Positions 42,899 to 52,793 of a DNA stretch of 64,000 nucleotides are shown here, piece by piece. The notes under the pieces are model-generated. The model was not told the origin of the DNA and did not search any database. It worked only from the letters and a program-made list of their open reading frames with translations. Location: the NCBI GenBank assembly GCA_964503315.1, contig CAZCZL010000001.1, positions 186,001 through 250,000 on the forward strand, written 5' to 3'. The position numbers and the translations under genes are program-made. The DNA is from FEB-12 sp964503315. GTDB lineage: Bacteria; Zixibacteria; MSB-5A5; GN15; FEB-12. Numbering within the stretch: the first letter of the stretch is position 1; each line of letters starts with the position of its first letter.

Positions 42899-44499
42899 TA
42901 GGAAGTTCCTTTCGGTGCGGTGATAACGGTGTCATGCAAGAATGCGTCGTTGGTCCCGGGACGGTCATCCAGATAGTGCAGGCCGCGGGATTCGCGACGA
43001 GATATAGCGCTCTGAATGATCAACTCCGCGACGGTTGCCAGATTGCGGAGTTCCACAACATTGTAGGTCGCGGGAGTCGCGTAGTAGTATTGATCAATCG
43101 CGGTTCGTATCTGCTCAACTTTCTCATGAGCCAGCGCTAGCCGATCTTCAGTTCTGACAATGCCGACAAAATCCGACATGACGCGCCGCAGTTCGCGGCG
43201 ATCGTGAGCGATCAATATTTTCTCGCGCGGGTAGGCAAGGGATGAGTGCAGCGCATTTTCGACCTGAACCGGACGATTGAATTCCACCCCCTTCAGGTAC
43301 TCGATCGACTTTTCAGAGGCAAACCTTGCCATGACGACGGCTTCCAACAGGGAGTTGGACGCCAATCGGTTCGCGCCATGCATGCCGGTCATGGCCACTT
43401 CGCCTGCTGTATAAAGACCCGGAAGTCCGGTCTCTCCTTCGATGGTGGACAGAACACCGCCGCACGCATAATGCGCCGCCGGAACAACCGGGATCGATCG
43501 TTCGGTGATATCGAATCCGTAGCGCAGGCACTCGGCATAGATATTCGGGAAACGAGACTTGATGAATTCCGCGTCTCGATGACTGATGTCCAGATAAACG
43601 TACTCTTCGCCGCTGGCCTTCAGCTCCTTGTCGATTGTCTGCGCGACGATATCACGAGGCGCAAGGTCCTTCAGTTCATGCGCATTTTCCATCAGGAAGC
43701 GGCCATCCGTCGATTTCAGACGTGCGCCTTCGCCACGGACGGCTTCAGAGATGAGGAATGGTTCGCGCCCCGGTGCATACAGGGTCGTCGGGTGAAACTG
43801 AATGAACTCCAGATTGGCGACCGGAATGCCAGCTCGATAGGCCATCGCCACGCCATCTCCGGTCGCAATCTCAGGATTGGAGGTATGGAAATAGACCTGC
43901 CCCAGTCCGCCAGTGGCGAGCATGGTGACCGGTGCGTAGATGGCGCTGAAAAGTCGGCCGGCCTCAGAAAATACGAATGCTCCCACGCAAGACGATTGTC
44001 CACCAACAGTGGTTTTTATAAGATCTAGCGCAATATGGTCGCGATAGATCTGGATCGTATCGCTTTTGGCTCGACAAGCGCTGAGTAGAGCCCGTTCGAT
44101 CTCTTTGCCGGTCAGATCCGAGGCATGGACAACTCGATTAGCGGAATGCCCGCCCTCGCGACCAAGATCAAATCGTCCGGCCACTTTGGTGAAGCGAACA
44201 CCGTAGTCGATTAATTCCTGAATTACGGCTGGCCCGGCCTCGACGACACGTTCAACGACATCCTTCTTGCACAGACCACAGCCTACTTTGAGCGTATCCG
44301 CAATGTGAGCATCGAAAGAATCCGTACCAGAGAGGACAGCCGCGATCCCTCCCTGCGCGCGGTTGGTATTGGTCGCGGTCTCCCCTTTTTTGGTGACAAG
44401 AGCAATGCGCGCTTTGGGCATCTGTTCGGAAGCGCGAAGGGCATAGAACAGACCTGCTATGCCGCTGCCAATAACGAGGATGTCAAAATCACGATTCAT
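42898..44499 (-). CDS. nadB: L-aspartate oxidase
   Basis: A 533-residue FAD enzyme that oxidises aspartate to iminoaspartate, the first step of NAD synthesis. GSGIAG (11-16) binds FAD; RAQGGIAAVL, REGGHSANRVVHASD and PAAHYACGGV are characteristic. The C-terminal helical domain is intact. nadA and nadC are not in the window. Its start overlaps the lpxK stop (TGATG). Confidence 0.95.
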   Translation of the reverse strand: MNRDFDILVIGSGIAGLFYALRASEQMPKARIALVTKKGETATNTNRAQGGIAAVLSGTDSFDAHIADTLKVGCGLCKKDVVERVVEAGPAVIQELIDYGVRFTKVAGRFDLGREGGHSANRVVHASDLTGKEIERALLSACRAKSDTIQIYRDHIALDLIKTTVGGQSSCVGAFVFSEAGRLFSAIYAPVTMLATGGLGQVYFHTSNPEIATGDGVAMAYRAGIPVANLEFIQFHPTTLYAPGREPFLISEAVRGEGARLKSTDGRFLMENAHELKDLAPRDIVAQTIDKELKASGEEYVYLDISHRDAEFIKSRFPNIYAECLRYGFDITERSIPVVPAAHYACGGVLSTIEGETGLPGLYTAGEVAMTGMHGANRLASNSLLEAVVMARFASEKSIEYLKGVEFNRPVQVENALHSSLAYPREKILIAHDRRELRRVMSDFVGIVRTEDRLALAHEKVEQIRTAIDQYYYATPATYNVVELRNLATVAELIIQSAISRRESRGLHYLDDRPGTNDAFLHDTVITAPKGTS

Positions 44500-45584
44500 C
44501 AGGTTTCCCGAGGTTCCAGACCTAGCTTTTCAGTCAGATAAGAGACGAGTCGTTCCTCGCCGGGGTCAAGGTCAATGGTCAAACCAAGATAATAAGTCTC
44601 TCGGTCGAAATCAAAGTCGTCAAGTTTGACCCAGTCTTTTCCGGTAGTGAGCACAATGTCTGATTCGTGTTCATCCGCCATTTGTTTGATCTTCCGCAAA
44701 AGCGCCACGTCATACTGCTGATGGTCGGACAGCTCCAGAGCGTAATCGAGATCTCCGGCCAACGAGTTGACCATTTTACGCAGGGACCGGAAATTACCGA
44801 TTCCCGCGAACAGGAAGACCGACTTGTCCTCCAGGTATTTCACCGGAAAACGTTGCTCCCTGCCGATCAGTTCCGATACAGCAAAGCGCGCGTGGTACAA
44901 CGGCGCCTGTGGGTTGTGGCGCTCGATCATTCTTCGAATGGCGGTCCGATCTTTCGCGAAATTCGAGCGGGTTATGATAATGACATCGGCGCGTCCGATT
45001 GCGGAGATTGGCTCACGAAGCATGCCGTACGGGAATGGGCGCAGCATCTGCGGGCGAACCGCGGCGTCAAATGTGACAATATCTATATCCCGAACCAACG
45101 TGAAATGCTGGAAGCCGTCATCGACCACGATGACATCCACTTCACCGGAATCCTCCAGACGTTTGGCGGCATCGGATTTTGATCGGTCGACTGAAAAGAT
45201 CGCTTCCGGCACAGCCTTGGCCAGGAGCATGACTTCATCACCGGTCTCGTCGGTCGAGCGCTCCTGTACTTTGTATCCTTCTTCAGCAAAGGAGGATTCG
45301 ATCTTGCGCCCGTAACCCGAAGAGACTATACCGACGCGGATGCCGGATTCCAACAAGTGACGAGCGATGAACTCGACCATGGGCGTTTTGCCGGAACCAC
45401 CGACTGTGATATTGCCGACCGATACGACGGGAATTGAAAGCTTTGGAGCCTTTCCGGCCATACTCCGTTTCAACGCGAACCCGGCGCGATAGAACAGCGA
45501 AACGACCCAGAGCAAGACAGCTGGAATTGCCAGTAGCGAGAAACTACCGCGGCGAAGAATTGCTTTCCAGAACCGTTCAAGCAT
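44499..45584 (-). CDS. lpxK: Tetraacyldisaccharide 4'-kinase
   Basis: A 361-residue membrane-associated kinase adding the 4'-phosphate to lipid A. An N-terminal hydrophobic stretch (17-33) is followed by the P-loop VGNITVGGSGKTP (57-68). VIVVDDGFQHFTLVRDIDIV matches the family's Walker-B-like block. Overlaps waaA upstream by 8 bases. Confidence 0.94.
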   Translation of the reverse strand: MLERFWKAILRRGSFSLLAIPAVLLWVVSLFYRAGFALKRSMAGKAPKLSIPVVSVGNITVGGSGKTPMVEFIARHLLESGIRVGIVSSGYGRKIESSFAEEGYKVQERSTDETGDEVMLLAKAVPEAIFSVDRSKSDAAKRLEDSGEVDVIVVDDGFQHFTLVRDIDIVTFDAAVRPQMLRPFPYGMLREPISAIGRADVIIITRSNFAKDRTAIRRMIERHNPQAPLYHARFAVSELIGREQRFPVKYLEDKSVFLFAGIGNFRSLRKMVNSLAGDLDYALELSDHQQYDVALLRKIKQMADEHESDIVLTTGKDWVKLDDFDFDRETYYLGLTIDLDPGEERLVSYLTEKLGLEPRET

Positions 45585-46815
45585 GACTCACCCGCTTCAA
45601 TATATGGTTCCCCGCGGTGGCTGTAGCCGAGTGTGAAAGGTCCGCTTTAGTCTTGCGTGCAAATGTGAGCTTGCCGGAGATCATCTCAGAAACTCGCGTC
45701 TCCATTTCGTCGATATTCTGGATCATCGTGCCGAACTTATGAGTCCGAATATACTCCGCGGCATCCTGAACATTATAGACAGATTGGCCGAACAGCACAG
45801 GAGTCCCCGCCCAGACTGGCTCGAGCAGGTTGTGACCGCCGAGATTGCCGAGTGTACCTCCGACAAAGGCGAGATCGGCGGCCGCATAGAGGTCTACCAG
45901 AATGCCCATCCGATTGACCAAGCGAACGGCATCGTTCTCGGGTGAAACTTCCTCTCCTGCCAACTTCACGTTCATACCTTGTTGCTGAATCTCCGCGATG
46001 ATCTCATCGGTTCGTTCAATATGTCGGGGAACAAGGGCGATGCGCAACTGAGGAAACCTGGTAAGCAGACTGCGATAAAGCGCAACAAGTTGGGCTTCTT
46101 CGCCAGGGCGCGTAGAGCCCGCTACCAGAAGGAACTGGCTGGCGGAAACGGAGACCACATCGCGCATTTCGTTCTTCTGCGCCGCTGTCCGCTCCACCAA
46201 GGGTGCATCAAATTTCATGTCGCCGGTGAGGGTCATTATCGATTCTGTAACACCGAGCGCTTTATATCGCTGGTAATCGTCCTTTCCCTTCAGGAAGAGA
46301 CGATCATAGGTACACAGTAATCTGCCTATTGAGGCCTTCACAAACAGGTAGCGGCCGTAGGCTTTGTCAGAAAGTCGTCCATTGACCAGGACGATTGGTG
46401 TCTTGCGACTTTCCAGAGTCTCGATCAGGTTCGGCCAGATCTCAGTTTCGGCAATGACCACGATACGGGGTTGCATATGGTCGAGGAAATCGCGCCACAC
46501 CATGGGAACATCGATTGGGAAGTAGGAGACCTGCGCAAAATCGCCGCACAGCGACTTTGCCGTCCGGTAGCCTGTCCGGGTCATCACGGTGATATGGAAT
46601 GTCAGCAAAGGATTGATGCCTCGAAGGTAATCAAGGAGGTGACTGATGATGCGGACTTCGCCAACTGACGCGGCATGCAACCAGATATCGGCTTTGGCCG
46701 GATGTTTTGTCCCCAGCCGCCCCGCCCACAACTCGTCTTCGGTTGACCGCATCCAACCGAATTTGTAGGCCGTCCAATAGACCAAATAGGCCACCAAACG
46801 ATATATCTGGATCAT
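45577..46815 (-). CDS. waaA: Kdo transferase
   Basis: A 412-residue GT30 enzyme adding Kdo to lipid IVA at the inner membrane. An N-terminal hydrophobic segment precedes the GT-B fold. IWLHAASVGEV, AETEIWPN, LVAGSTRPGEE, FVGGTLGNLGGHNLLEP and GTPVLFGQ are signatures. One Kdo or two cannot be told from sequence. ATGA overlap with lpxB. Confidence 0.95.
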   Translation of the reverse strand: MIQIYRLVAYLVYWTAYKFGWMRSTEDELWAGRLGTKHPAKADIWLHAASVGEVRIISHLLDYLRGINPLLTFHITVMTRTGYRTAKSLCGDFAQVSYFPIDVPMVWRDFLDHMQPRIVVIAETEIWPNLIETLESRKTPIVLVNGRLSDKAYGRYLFVKASIGRLLCTYDRLFLKGKDDYQRYKALGVTESIMTLTGDMKFDAPLVERTAAQKNEMRDVVSVSASQFLLVAGSTRPGEEAQLVALYRSLLTRFPQLRIALVPRHIERTDEIIAEIQQQGMNVKLAGEEVSPENDAVRLVNRMGILVDLYAAADLAFVGGTLGNLGGHNLLEPVWAGTPVLFGQSVYNVQDAAEYIRTHKFGTMIQNIDEMETRVSEMISGKLTFARKTKADLSHSATATAGNHILKRVSHA

Positions 46816-47918
46816 AGATATTTCGCCACCAGTGCCGCGGCGCGATCGCTGGCCCCTTGGCCGTGCAAAATCGAGGATAATCCCAGAAGATCCCGGCGTA
46901 CTGTCTCGTACTCACCTTGGTTCTGCCAGATCCGCTCCATTTCGGACACCATGCGCTCGGGTGTGACGTCAGCCTGAATCAGTTCAGGAACAACCGTCTT
47001 CCCAAGCACAAGATTTACTAAGCCAATCGATGGAATCTTGATCAGTCGTTTGGCTATCTGGTAGGTGATCCACCCGGTTTTATAGACAATGACCATAGGG
47101 CGCCCGATGAGGCCGGTCTCAAGTGTAGCGGTTCCCGACGCGGTTATGACCAGATCTGATTCAAATATGACTCGGCGAGCGTCGTTGAGAGAAATGGAAA
47201 TGCCCTGTTCTCCGTGACCTGCCAGCGCGGCAGCGTAGTCAAAGCCGTTTTCGACCGCCGCGATGGTGGCAGTCGTGCCGTATTTCACGTTGAAGCGGGA
47301 GGCGGCCTCAATCATAGGGCCGATCATCCGTTCAACCTCCTGACGTCGCGAACCCGGAAGCAAAGCTATTTTCTTTTTGCCGGGTGGCACTGAAGCGAGG
47401 TACTCCGCTGGAATATCCTCAAGTAGATAGTGCCCCGCGAATTCCGACTTGATGCCATGCTGATCATAGAAAGGTTTTTCGAAGGGGAGGATGACAATCA
47501 TCTCGTCTACGAGTTCACGGATCTGCGGAATGCGCTTTTTCCCCCATGCCCAAACCTGGGGAGAAATGTAGTAAATAATGGGGATGCCAAGATGTTTCAC
47601 CCGTTTGGCGAGCCGCAGATTGAAGCCTGGATAGTCAACGAGCAGAATGCATTTCGGGCGTCGTGACTCAATGATAAACTCCGTACGGAGCATAAGTTCG
47701 CGGAAGTAGCCAAATCGCTTGACGACCTCCCAGAACCCGAGCACGGCCAGGTCAGACGGGTCGGCCAGCAGCTCCTGCCCAGCCGCTTTGAGACGCGGTC
47801 CCCCCAATCCCAACAGGGACAATTGCGGGTGTGTGGTCTTGAGCGATGCAACCAGACGCGCGGCGGCGTTGTCTCCTGACGGGTCACCTGCCGAGATGAA
47901 TAACGATGGGTTATCCAT
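46812..47918 (-). CDS. lpxB: Lipid-A-disaccharide synthase
   Basis: A 368-residue GT19 enzyme joining lipid X and UDP-diacyl-glucosamine. ISAGDPSGDNAAARLV, DYPGFNLRLAKRVK, YYISPQVWAWGKKRI, LPGSRRQEV and ASGTATLETGLIG are conserved. It starts one base before the Gfo/Idh stop, so coupling is likely. Confidence 0.96.
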   Translation of the reverse strand: MDNPSLFISAGDPSGDNAAARLVASLKTTHPQLSLLGLGGPRLKAAGQELLADPSDLAVLGFWEVVKRFGYFRELMLRTEFIIESRRPKCILLVDYPGFNLRLAKRVKHLGIPIIYYISPQVWAWGKKRIPQIRELVDEMIVILPFEKPFYDQHGIKSEFAGHYLLEDIPAEYLASVPPGKKKIALLPGSRRQEVERMIGPMIEAASRFNVKYGTTATIAAVENGFDYAAALAGHGEQGISISLNDARRVIFESDLVITASGTATLETGLIGRPMVIVYKTGWITYQIAKRLIKIPSIGLVNLVLGKTVVPELIQADVTPERMVSEMERIWQNQGEYETVRRDLLGLSSILHGQGASDRAAALVAKYL

Positions 47919-48908
47919 TTAGTCTGTCTGTGCCACCAAATGCGAAATAGAGTTCAGACCGATCCGTTCAACCTCGAGCGCTACACGCAAGGCTTCGGTC
48001 GCCTCTTCCAATGAGACAGCGACTGAACTGTCATTGACTATAGCGTCAAGGAACGACTCAAGCTCAGCACCAAGCATATCTTTGCCGCTGTCCGCTTTCT
48101 TGACATACAGAATATCTTTGCCCGATTTGCCGAGTGGCACCCGCATGCCGAGATCATCGGCGCCGGTTGCCAAACGGTAGACATCGGCCTGTTTCACCGC
48201 CAGATCGAGGGAGAAATAGCCTGAGGGCTGGAATATCCGAAACTTCCGCATTGGTCGCAATGAGATGCGGGACGCGGTCAAATTGGCGACGGTGCCATTC
48301 TTGAAAGTCAGCCGCGCATTGGCAATATCCGGATGCTCGGAGACCACCGCGACCGCCGATGCCTGGATATCAACAAGCGGTGATTTTACGAAATGCAGGA
48401 CAAGATCGATGTCGTGGATCATGAGATCGAGCACCACCGCGACATCGGTTCCACGCGGGTCAAATGCCGCCAATCTGTGCGCTTCGATAAACGAGGGTCG
48501 AATATCATAGGCGGCAAGCGCCTGGACCGCGGGGTTGAACCGTTCTATTTGCCCGACCGCGACTTTCACGCCATGCGTTTTCCCGAGTTCGATCAACTCA
48601 AGGGCTTGTTTATGAGTGGAGGTTACGGGTTTTTCGATCAGGCAGTGCACGCCACGTTTGATCAAGTGCGAGGCGACCTCGTGATGCGCCGAGGTTGTCA
48701 CCGCGATTGACACGGCTTCAGCCTTCCCAGCCAACTGGTCAAGAGACTCGAAGGCAGTAGTATTGTACTCTTTGGCGAAGGACTGAACTCTCTCCGGGTC
48801 AGCATCGTAGACGCCGACCAGTTCGGCATTGGCCAGTTGAGCTATCCAACGAAGGTGGTGTTTGCCAAGCGCGCCGACACCAACTACAGCAGTCTTGATC
48901 TTTCTCAT
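47919..48908 (-). CDS. Gfo/Idh/MocA family oxidoreductase in the lipid A cluster
   Basis: A 329-residue NAD(P)-dependent sugar dehydrogenase. KTAVVGVGALGKHHLRWI is the Rossmann loop, and HCLIEKPVT is the E-K-P motif with the catalytic-site Lys. The C-terminal domain has VLDLMIHDIDLVLHF. It adjoins lpxB and lies in an lpx run, which resembles GnnA (UDP-GlcNAc 3-dehydrogenase for 2,3-diamino lipid A) and WlbA/WbpB. A GnnB-like aminotransferase could be one of the DegT genes at 25.5-30.5 kb. Substrate unproven. Confidence 0.85.
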   Translation of the reverse strand: MRKIKTAVVGVGALGKHHLRWIAQLANAELVGVYDADPERVQSFAKEYNTTAFESLDQLAGKAEAVSIAVTTSAHHEVASHLIKRGVHCLIEKPVTSTHKQALELIELGKTHGVKVAVGQIERFNPAVQALAAYDIRPSFIEAHRLAAFDPRGTDVAVVLDLMIHDIDLVLHFVKSPLVDIQASAVAVVSEHPDIANARLTFKNGTVANLTASRISLRPMRKFRIFQPSGYFSLDLAVKQADVYRLATGADDLGMRVPLGKSGKDILYVKKADSGKDMLGAELESFLDAIVNDSSVAVSLEEATEALRVALEVERIGLNSISHLVAQTD

Positions 48909-49030
48909 ATATCCCGGATGATGAACGTGGTGAAAAGCATAGTGGCAGGGAAACTAATACATAGTGAGTCCGGAGGAAAGCGCAAATATCCGGTTGCCGT
49001 CAAACAAGTTACGGGCTTCACATCCGCGAT

Positions 49031-49531
49031 CTATGACGTACGCTGGTCGGGAACTCGCAGCACCCTTAACAGATAGACAACCGGTAGAAAGATCAGCACT
49101 GCCACTATCAGCCAAATGGTCCAAAGAGGAATCGATGATTCTTTGCCTGCAGAGAGATCAATCACTTGCTGCAAAATAAGAACGAACATCACGTTTACCA
49201 GCCCCATGGTCAGCGCCATCATGCCATACACATGGTCGATCGACTTCGCCTTTCGCACTGCGTCCGCAAACCAGTATTCCTTGTTTGGCAGGTTGACGAG
49301 GGATGCGGGGAGCCGTCGCATGAGGAGTGGCACCAATGGCGGCATGATGTTTATCACCAGCATAGCCAGCCCGAAAGCGAGAAAGAACTCGTCTTTGGAG
49401 CCATACCCGTCAGGCGTTCCTTTGAGATTCATATGAGTGACCATCCGGTCCGGGAGTTCAGGATACGCGAGCGCCGCCTGTAGCAACAGGATCGCGAGAG
49501 AAAACAGCCAGAAGAGCTTTGGAGTCGTCAT
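49031..49531 (-). CDS. DUF1648-type membrane protein
   Basis: A 166-residue protein with about four helices (7-25, 50-72, 98-122, 137-155). LPDRMVTHMNLKGTPDGYGSKDEFF is the DUF1648 block, shared with SdpI-type immunity proteins and unrelated regulators. The C-terminal SdpI domain is shorter than usual. Between lpxA and the Gfo/Idh gene; a link to lipid A is not evident. The 122 bases before the next gene hold nothing recognised. Confidence 0.75.
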   Translation of the reverse strand: MTTPKLFWLFSLAILLLQAALAYPELPDRMVTHMNLKGTPDGYGSKDEFFLAFGLAMLVINIMPPLVPLLMRRLPASLVNLPNKEYWFADAVRKAKSIDHVYGMMALTMGLVNVMFVLILQQVIDLSAGKESSIPLWTIWLIVAVLIFLPVVYLLRVLRVPDQRTS

Positions 49532-49555
49532 GGACGTCTCCCCTTCAAGACAAAT

Positions 49556-50329
49556 CTATTTCACAATGCCGCGATTCGAGCGATTAAGGAAGGTCAGGAC
49601 ATTCTCGACCTCGGGGCACATCTCGATCTCACCCTTGATCCGCTCCAGCGCCTGAGTGGTATTCAGGCCGGAGAAGAAAAGGATCTTGAAAGTCTGCTCG
49701 AGAGTCTTGACGGTCTCGGCGGAGAAGCCGCGACGGCGCAGGCCGATCGAGTTGATGCCGACCACCTTGAGCGGATAACCTCCAACCAGCGCGTACGGGC
49801 AGACATCCTGCTGTACCCGGAATCCGCCGCCCACCATGCAATGCGCGCCGATCTTGACGAATTGGTGCACCGGCAGGACGCCGCCGAGAATGGCGTGATC
49901 ATCGATCTCGACATGCCCGGCCAGGTTGACGGAGTTCGCCATAATGACATTGTTTCCGACGATGCAGTCATGCGCGATATGTGCGTAGGCCATGATGAAA
50001 CAATTCTGGCCGACCACAGTCTGCATATGATATTTGGTGCCGCGATTGATGGTCGCGTACTCGCGCACAACCGTATTGTCGCCGATGATCGCTTTGGTCA
50101 CTTCACCGCCGAACTTGAGATCCTGCGGGTTGGTCCCGATCACCGCGCCATGGGATATCTTCACGTTTTTGCCCAGCACGGTCCCGGACGCGAGGAGTAC
50201 CGATGAGCCTATTACGGCGCCGGAGTCGATTGTGACATTGTCTTCGATCACGGCGTACGGTCCGACTGTCACATCGTCGGCCAGTTGTGCTTTGGGGGAA
50301 ATGATCGCGGAGCTGTGAATTTTGGTCAT
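49556..50329 (-). CDS. lpxA: UDP-N-acetylglucosamine O-acyltransferase
   Basis: A 257-residue hexapeptide-repeat trimer doing the first lipid A step. Beta-helix repeats run to about 190; GGVLPVHQFVKIGAHCMVGG contains the catalytic-site His region, AYAHIAHDCIVGN the other conserved His. The C-terminal helical part ends NRGIVK. ATGA overlap with lpxC-fabZ. Confidence 0.95.
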   Translation of the reverse strand: MTKIHSSAIISPKAQLADDVTVGPYAVIEDNVTIDSGAVIGSSVLLASGTVLGKNVKISHGAVIGTNPQDLKFGGEVTKAIIGDNTVVREYATINRGTKYHMQTVVGQNCFIMAYAHIAHDCIVGNNVIMANSVNLAGHVEIDDHAILGGVLPVHQFVKIGAHCMVGGGFRVQQDVCPYALVGGYPLKVVGINSIGLRRRGFSAETVKTLEQTFKILFFSGLNTTQALERIKGEIEMCPEVENVLTFLNRSNRGIVK

Positions 50330-51711
50330 CGGTCAATCACCATTGCCATGAAGTCGGCCTCGGTCACCAGCGTGTCTCCAACATAGGCATGTCCGCTCAT
50401 CTTGCAGGTATTGCGTCGGAACGTCAGCATGTCGAGTTCGAAACGGAGTTGGTCGCCCGGAGTCACCGGCCGGCGGAATTTAGCGTTATCTATGGACATA
50501 AAATAAACGAGTTTGGTCTGAGGATTCTCAATGGCGTTCAATAGCAGGATCCCTCCCGCCTGGGCCATCGCCTCGAGAATGAGTACTCCCGGCATGATCG
50601 GGTGGCCCGGAAAATGCCCCTGGAAGAACGGCTCATTGATGGTCACATTCTTGATCGCCACAACTCGCTTGTCCGGCTCGAGATCGAGAACTCGATCGAT
50701 AAGGAGGAACGGGTATCGGTGCGGCATGATCTTGAGAATCGATTGAATATCGAAAAAGACTCCATTGGATGGATATCGCGAGGCGATCTGTTTCTTTTTG
50801 TACAGCTCGCGCATCTTGCGAGCGAGCTCGACATTGGCCTTGTGTCCTGAACGCGCCGCCAAAACGTGACCTTTGAACGGAACTCCGATCAGGAAAAGGT
50901 CGCCGAGAAGATCCAGCGTCTTGTGTCGCACAGGCTCGTTGTAGAAACGAAGCGGAACATCGTTGATAATGCCGGTTTTCCCAACAAACGCCTTCTCCCG
51001 CAGATTGAGCGCCTTTTGGATGCGGTCCACCTCAACCTGTCCAAGGTCAGAGTCGTAAATGACCACCGCGTTATCCAAGCCGCCACCCTTTATCAGTCCG
51101 TGGGCCTTTAATTGCTCCACCTCGGAAAGGAAACAGAATGTCCGGGCCGGGGCAAACTCTTCAACGAACTCCTGCTCCAGATTCTGCAAAGTTGTGTACT
51201 GAGTACCGAGCGCCGGATTGCGGTAATCTATCAGGAAAGTAATGCGCAGGTCATCCGAAGGAGCCACTACCAGGTCGACGCCGCGATCTTTTTCCGCATA
51301 CGTCATCGGCGAATCGATCTCTAAGTAGTACTTATCTGCATCCTGATTCACGATGCCTGCTTCGAGTAACTTATCCACATACGGTTTGGCGGAACCATCG
51401 CCGATCGGAGGTTCGTTATTGTCCAACTCGACGATCATATTATCGATCTGGAGTCCCGCGAACGCCGCGAGGACATGCTCGACCGTGTGAACACGCGCTT
51501 CCCCCTGCTGTAAAGTCGTGCCGCGCGAGATATCGACCACGTGGTCAATATCGGCGATAACGGACGGCTTGCCGGGAATATCCGCGCGGACAAAGACAAT
51601 GCCGTGATTCGGCGGAGCCGGACGGAACGTCATGGTACACGGATTGCCGGTATGCAACCCTATGCCGGATAAGGAGATTGGCGATTTAATGGTGCGCTGT
51701 TTATCAAACAT
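50326..51711 (-). CDS. lpxC-fabZ: Fused LpxC deacetylase / FabZ dehydratase
   Basis: A 461-residue fusion. Residues 1-300 are the zinc deacetylase LpxC: SGIGLHTG, HTVEHVLAAFAGLQID with a zinc His, RHKTLDLLGDL and RSGHKANVELAR. Residues 315-461 are FabZ: MPHRYPFLLIDRV with the catalytic His, and GHFPGHPIMPGVLILEAMAQ. The same fusion occurs in Bacteroidota and other FCB phyla, so this is a lineage trait and not an assembly error. It couples lipid A commitment and fatty acid elongation. Its promoter lies just upstream. Confidence 0.97.
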   Translation of the reverse strand: MFDKQRTIKSPISLSGIGLHTGNPCTMTFRPAPPNHGIVFVRADIPGKPSVIADIDHVVDISRGTTLQQGEARVHTVEHVLAAFAGLQIDNMIVELDNNEPPIGDGSAKPYVDKLLEAGIVNQDADKYYLEIDSPMTYAEKDRGVDLVVAPSDDLRITFLIDYRNPALGTQYTTLQNLEQEFVEEFAPARTFCFLSEVEQLKAHGLIKGGGLDNAVVIYDSDLGQVEVDRIQKALNLREKAFVGKTGIINDVPLRFYNEPVRHKTLDLLGDLFLIGVPFKGHVLAARSGHKANVELARKMRELYKKKQIASRYPSNGVFFDIQSILKIMPHRYPFLLIDRVLDLEPDKRVVAIKNVTINEPFFQGHFPGHPIMPGVLILEAMAQAGGILLLNAIENPQTKLVYFMSIDNAKFRRPVTPGDQLRFELDMLTFRRNTCKMSGHAYVGDTLVTEADFMAMVIDR

Positions 51712-51738
51712 ACTGTCGGTCGTTCAACGAGTTGCGAG

Positions 51739-51767
51739 AGTATACGCTAGCGCACAAGGCGGTTCAA
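51739..51767 (-). promoter_or_regulatory. Sigma70-type promoter of the lpxC-fabZ operon
   Basis: On the minus strand TTGAAC (51767-51762), a 17-base spacer and TATACT (51744-51739, 5/6 match) precede lpxC. Transcription would start near 51732, about 20 bases before the ATG. It may drive the whole lpx run. Confidence 0.65.
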
Positions 51768-51873
51768 GTACTTTTTGATGGATTACTGAATAGCCAATTC
51801 CCAGTTGACAGAATGCCCGGCGGAGAACGTAATTGCGGTTGATATCCTCGCGTCAACGTTTCCGGGAGTCCGT

Positions 51874-52776
51874 ATGCGCAGTCGTCTTTTTCTCTGCTTC
51901 GTTTTTCTTCTCTCCATTACGCTGTTAGGAATTGATTCGAGTCTAGCCCAAACAGGCTGGTGGTATCCGGAGTCAGGCTCGGCACTGATGCTGGAGATTC
52001 AGAAGCCTCACTACAATTCTGAGTGGGATCCGAATCGAGGCGTCCTGAACACCGTCGGATTTGTCGGTGGCCGACATTATTTATCGAGAAACCTGATACT
52101 CATCTGGGAAGTACCGTTCGTCAATCTGGATGTTCGCGAAGAGAATCGCCCATATTACTGGGAGTGCAGCTCTTACACGTGTTATTTTTGGTATGAAAGA
52201 GACCAGTTTTCGATCGGCAATCCGCTCATCGGTTTGGAGCAGCCGTTCGGCAATGGCGGTTTTTTTGGCAGCGCGGATATCAGGTTGCCGTTAACAAGCG
52301 AAAGCGACTGGCCGGCGAACGCGCTGGGGATGACAACCTCTTTCGACCGGTTTGAGGCATTTTTCCCAAAGGTCTACACCATCAGCACTGACTTTGGATG
52401 GCGGGAGGTCGATCCAAAAACCGCGCTCAATGCCCAGTTCACTCTCGGTACAAGTGCCGCGAGGTCTACGGAAGGCGGGGACGAGCTGCATGCCGACTAC
52501 TCGCTCTTTGTCGGATTCACCGCCGGCAAGATAGCCTGCGGGAGTTTTACCGGCGGAAGGTTCCTTCTGTCCGGGAACGGGGGAAATGCTTCTGACCGAC
52601 TGGTCACTTACGGGGGGCTGGTCGCTCGATTCAAACTGGGGGCGTTTGAACCGGGAGTACAGTGGCGCATCAACATTGATGAAGACCTCAGGCAGGGGAT
52701 CGACTATGCGTTCGGGATGAATCTCGCCGTCTCGTTCGGCGTGCCATCGGATTATTCAGGAGACTACTGGAAATAG
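51874..52776 (+). CDS. Exported protein, possible outer-membrane barrel
   Basis: A 300-residue protein with a signal peptide MRSRLFLCFVFLLSITLLGI ending near SSLAQ. The mature part alternates aromatic strands (YLSRNLILIWEVPFVNLDV, FKLGAFEPGVQWRIN) and ends AVSFGVPSDYSGDYWK. It resembles porin-like transporters but no family is assigned. A Cys pair (WECSSYTCYFWY) may form a disulfide. ATG 51874 has GGGAG five bases upstream; a TTG further up is open but lacks a signal. Confidence 0.7.
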   Translation: MRSRLFLCFVFLLSITLLGIDSSLAQTGWWYPESGSALMLEIQKPHYNSEWDPNRGVLNTVGFVGGRHYLSRNLILIWEVPFVNLDVREENRPYYWECSSYTCYFWYERDQFSIGNPLIGLEQPFGNGGFFGSADIRLPLTSESDWPANALGMTTSFDRFEAFFPKVYTISTDFGWREVDPKTALNAQFTLGTSAARSTEGGDELHADYSLFVGFTAGKIACGSFTGGRFLLSGNGGNASDRLVTYGGLVARFKLGAFEPGVQWRINIDEDLRQGIDYAFGMNLAVSFGVPSDYSGDYWK

Positions 52777-52793
52777 CGGAGAGCGGACAAATC

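Noticed and set aside
50326..51711. LpxC-FabZ fusion as a frameshift or assembly artefact
   Set aside because: Both domains are complete in one frame, and the fusion is an established trait of FCB bacteria.
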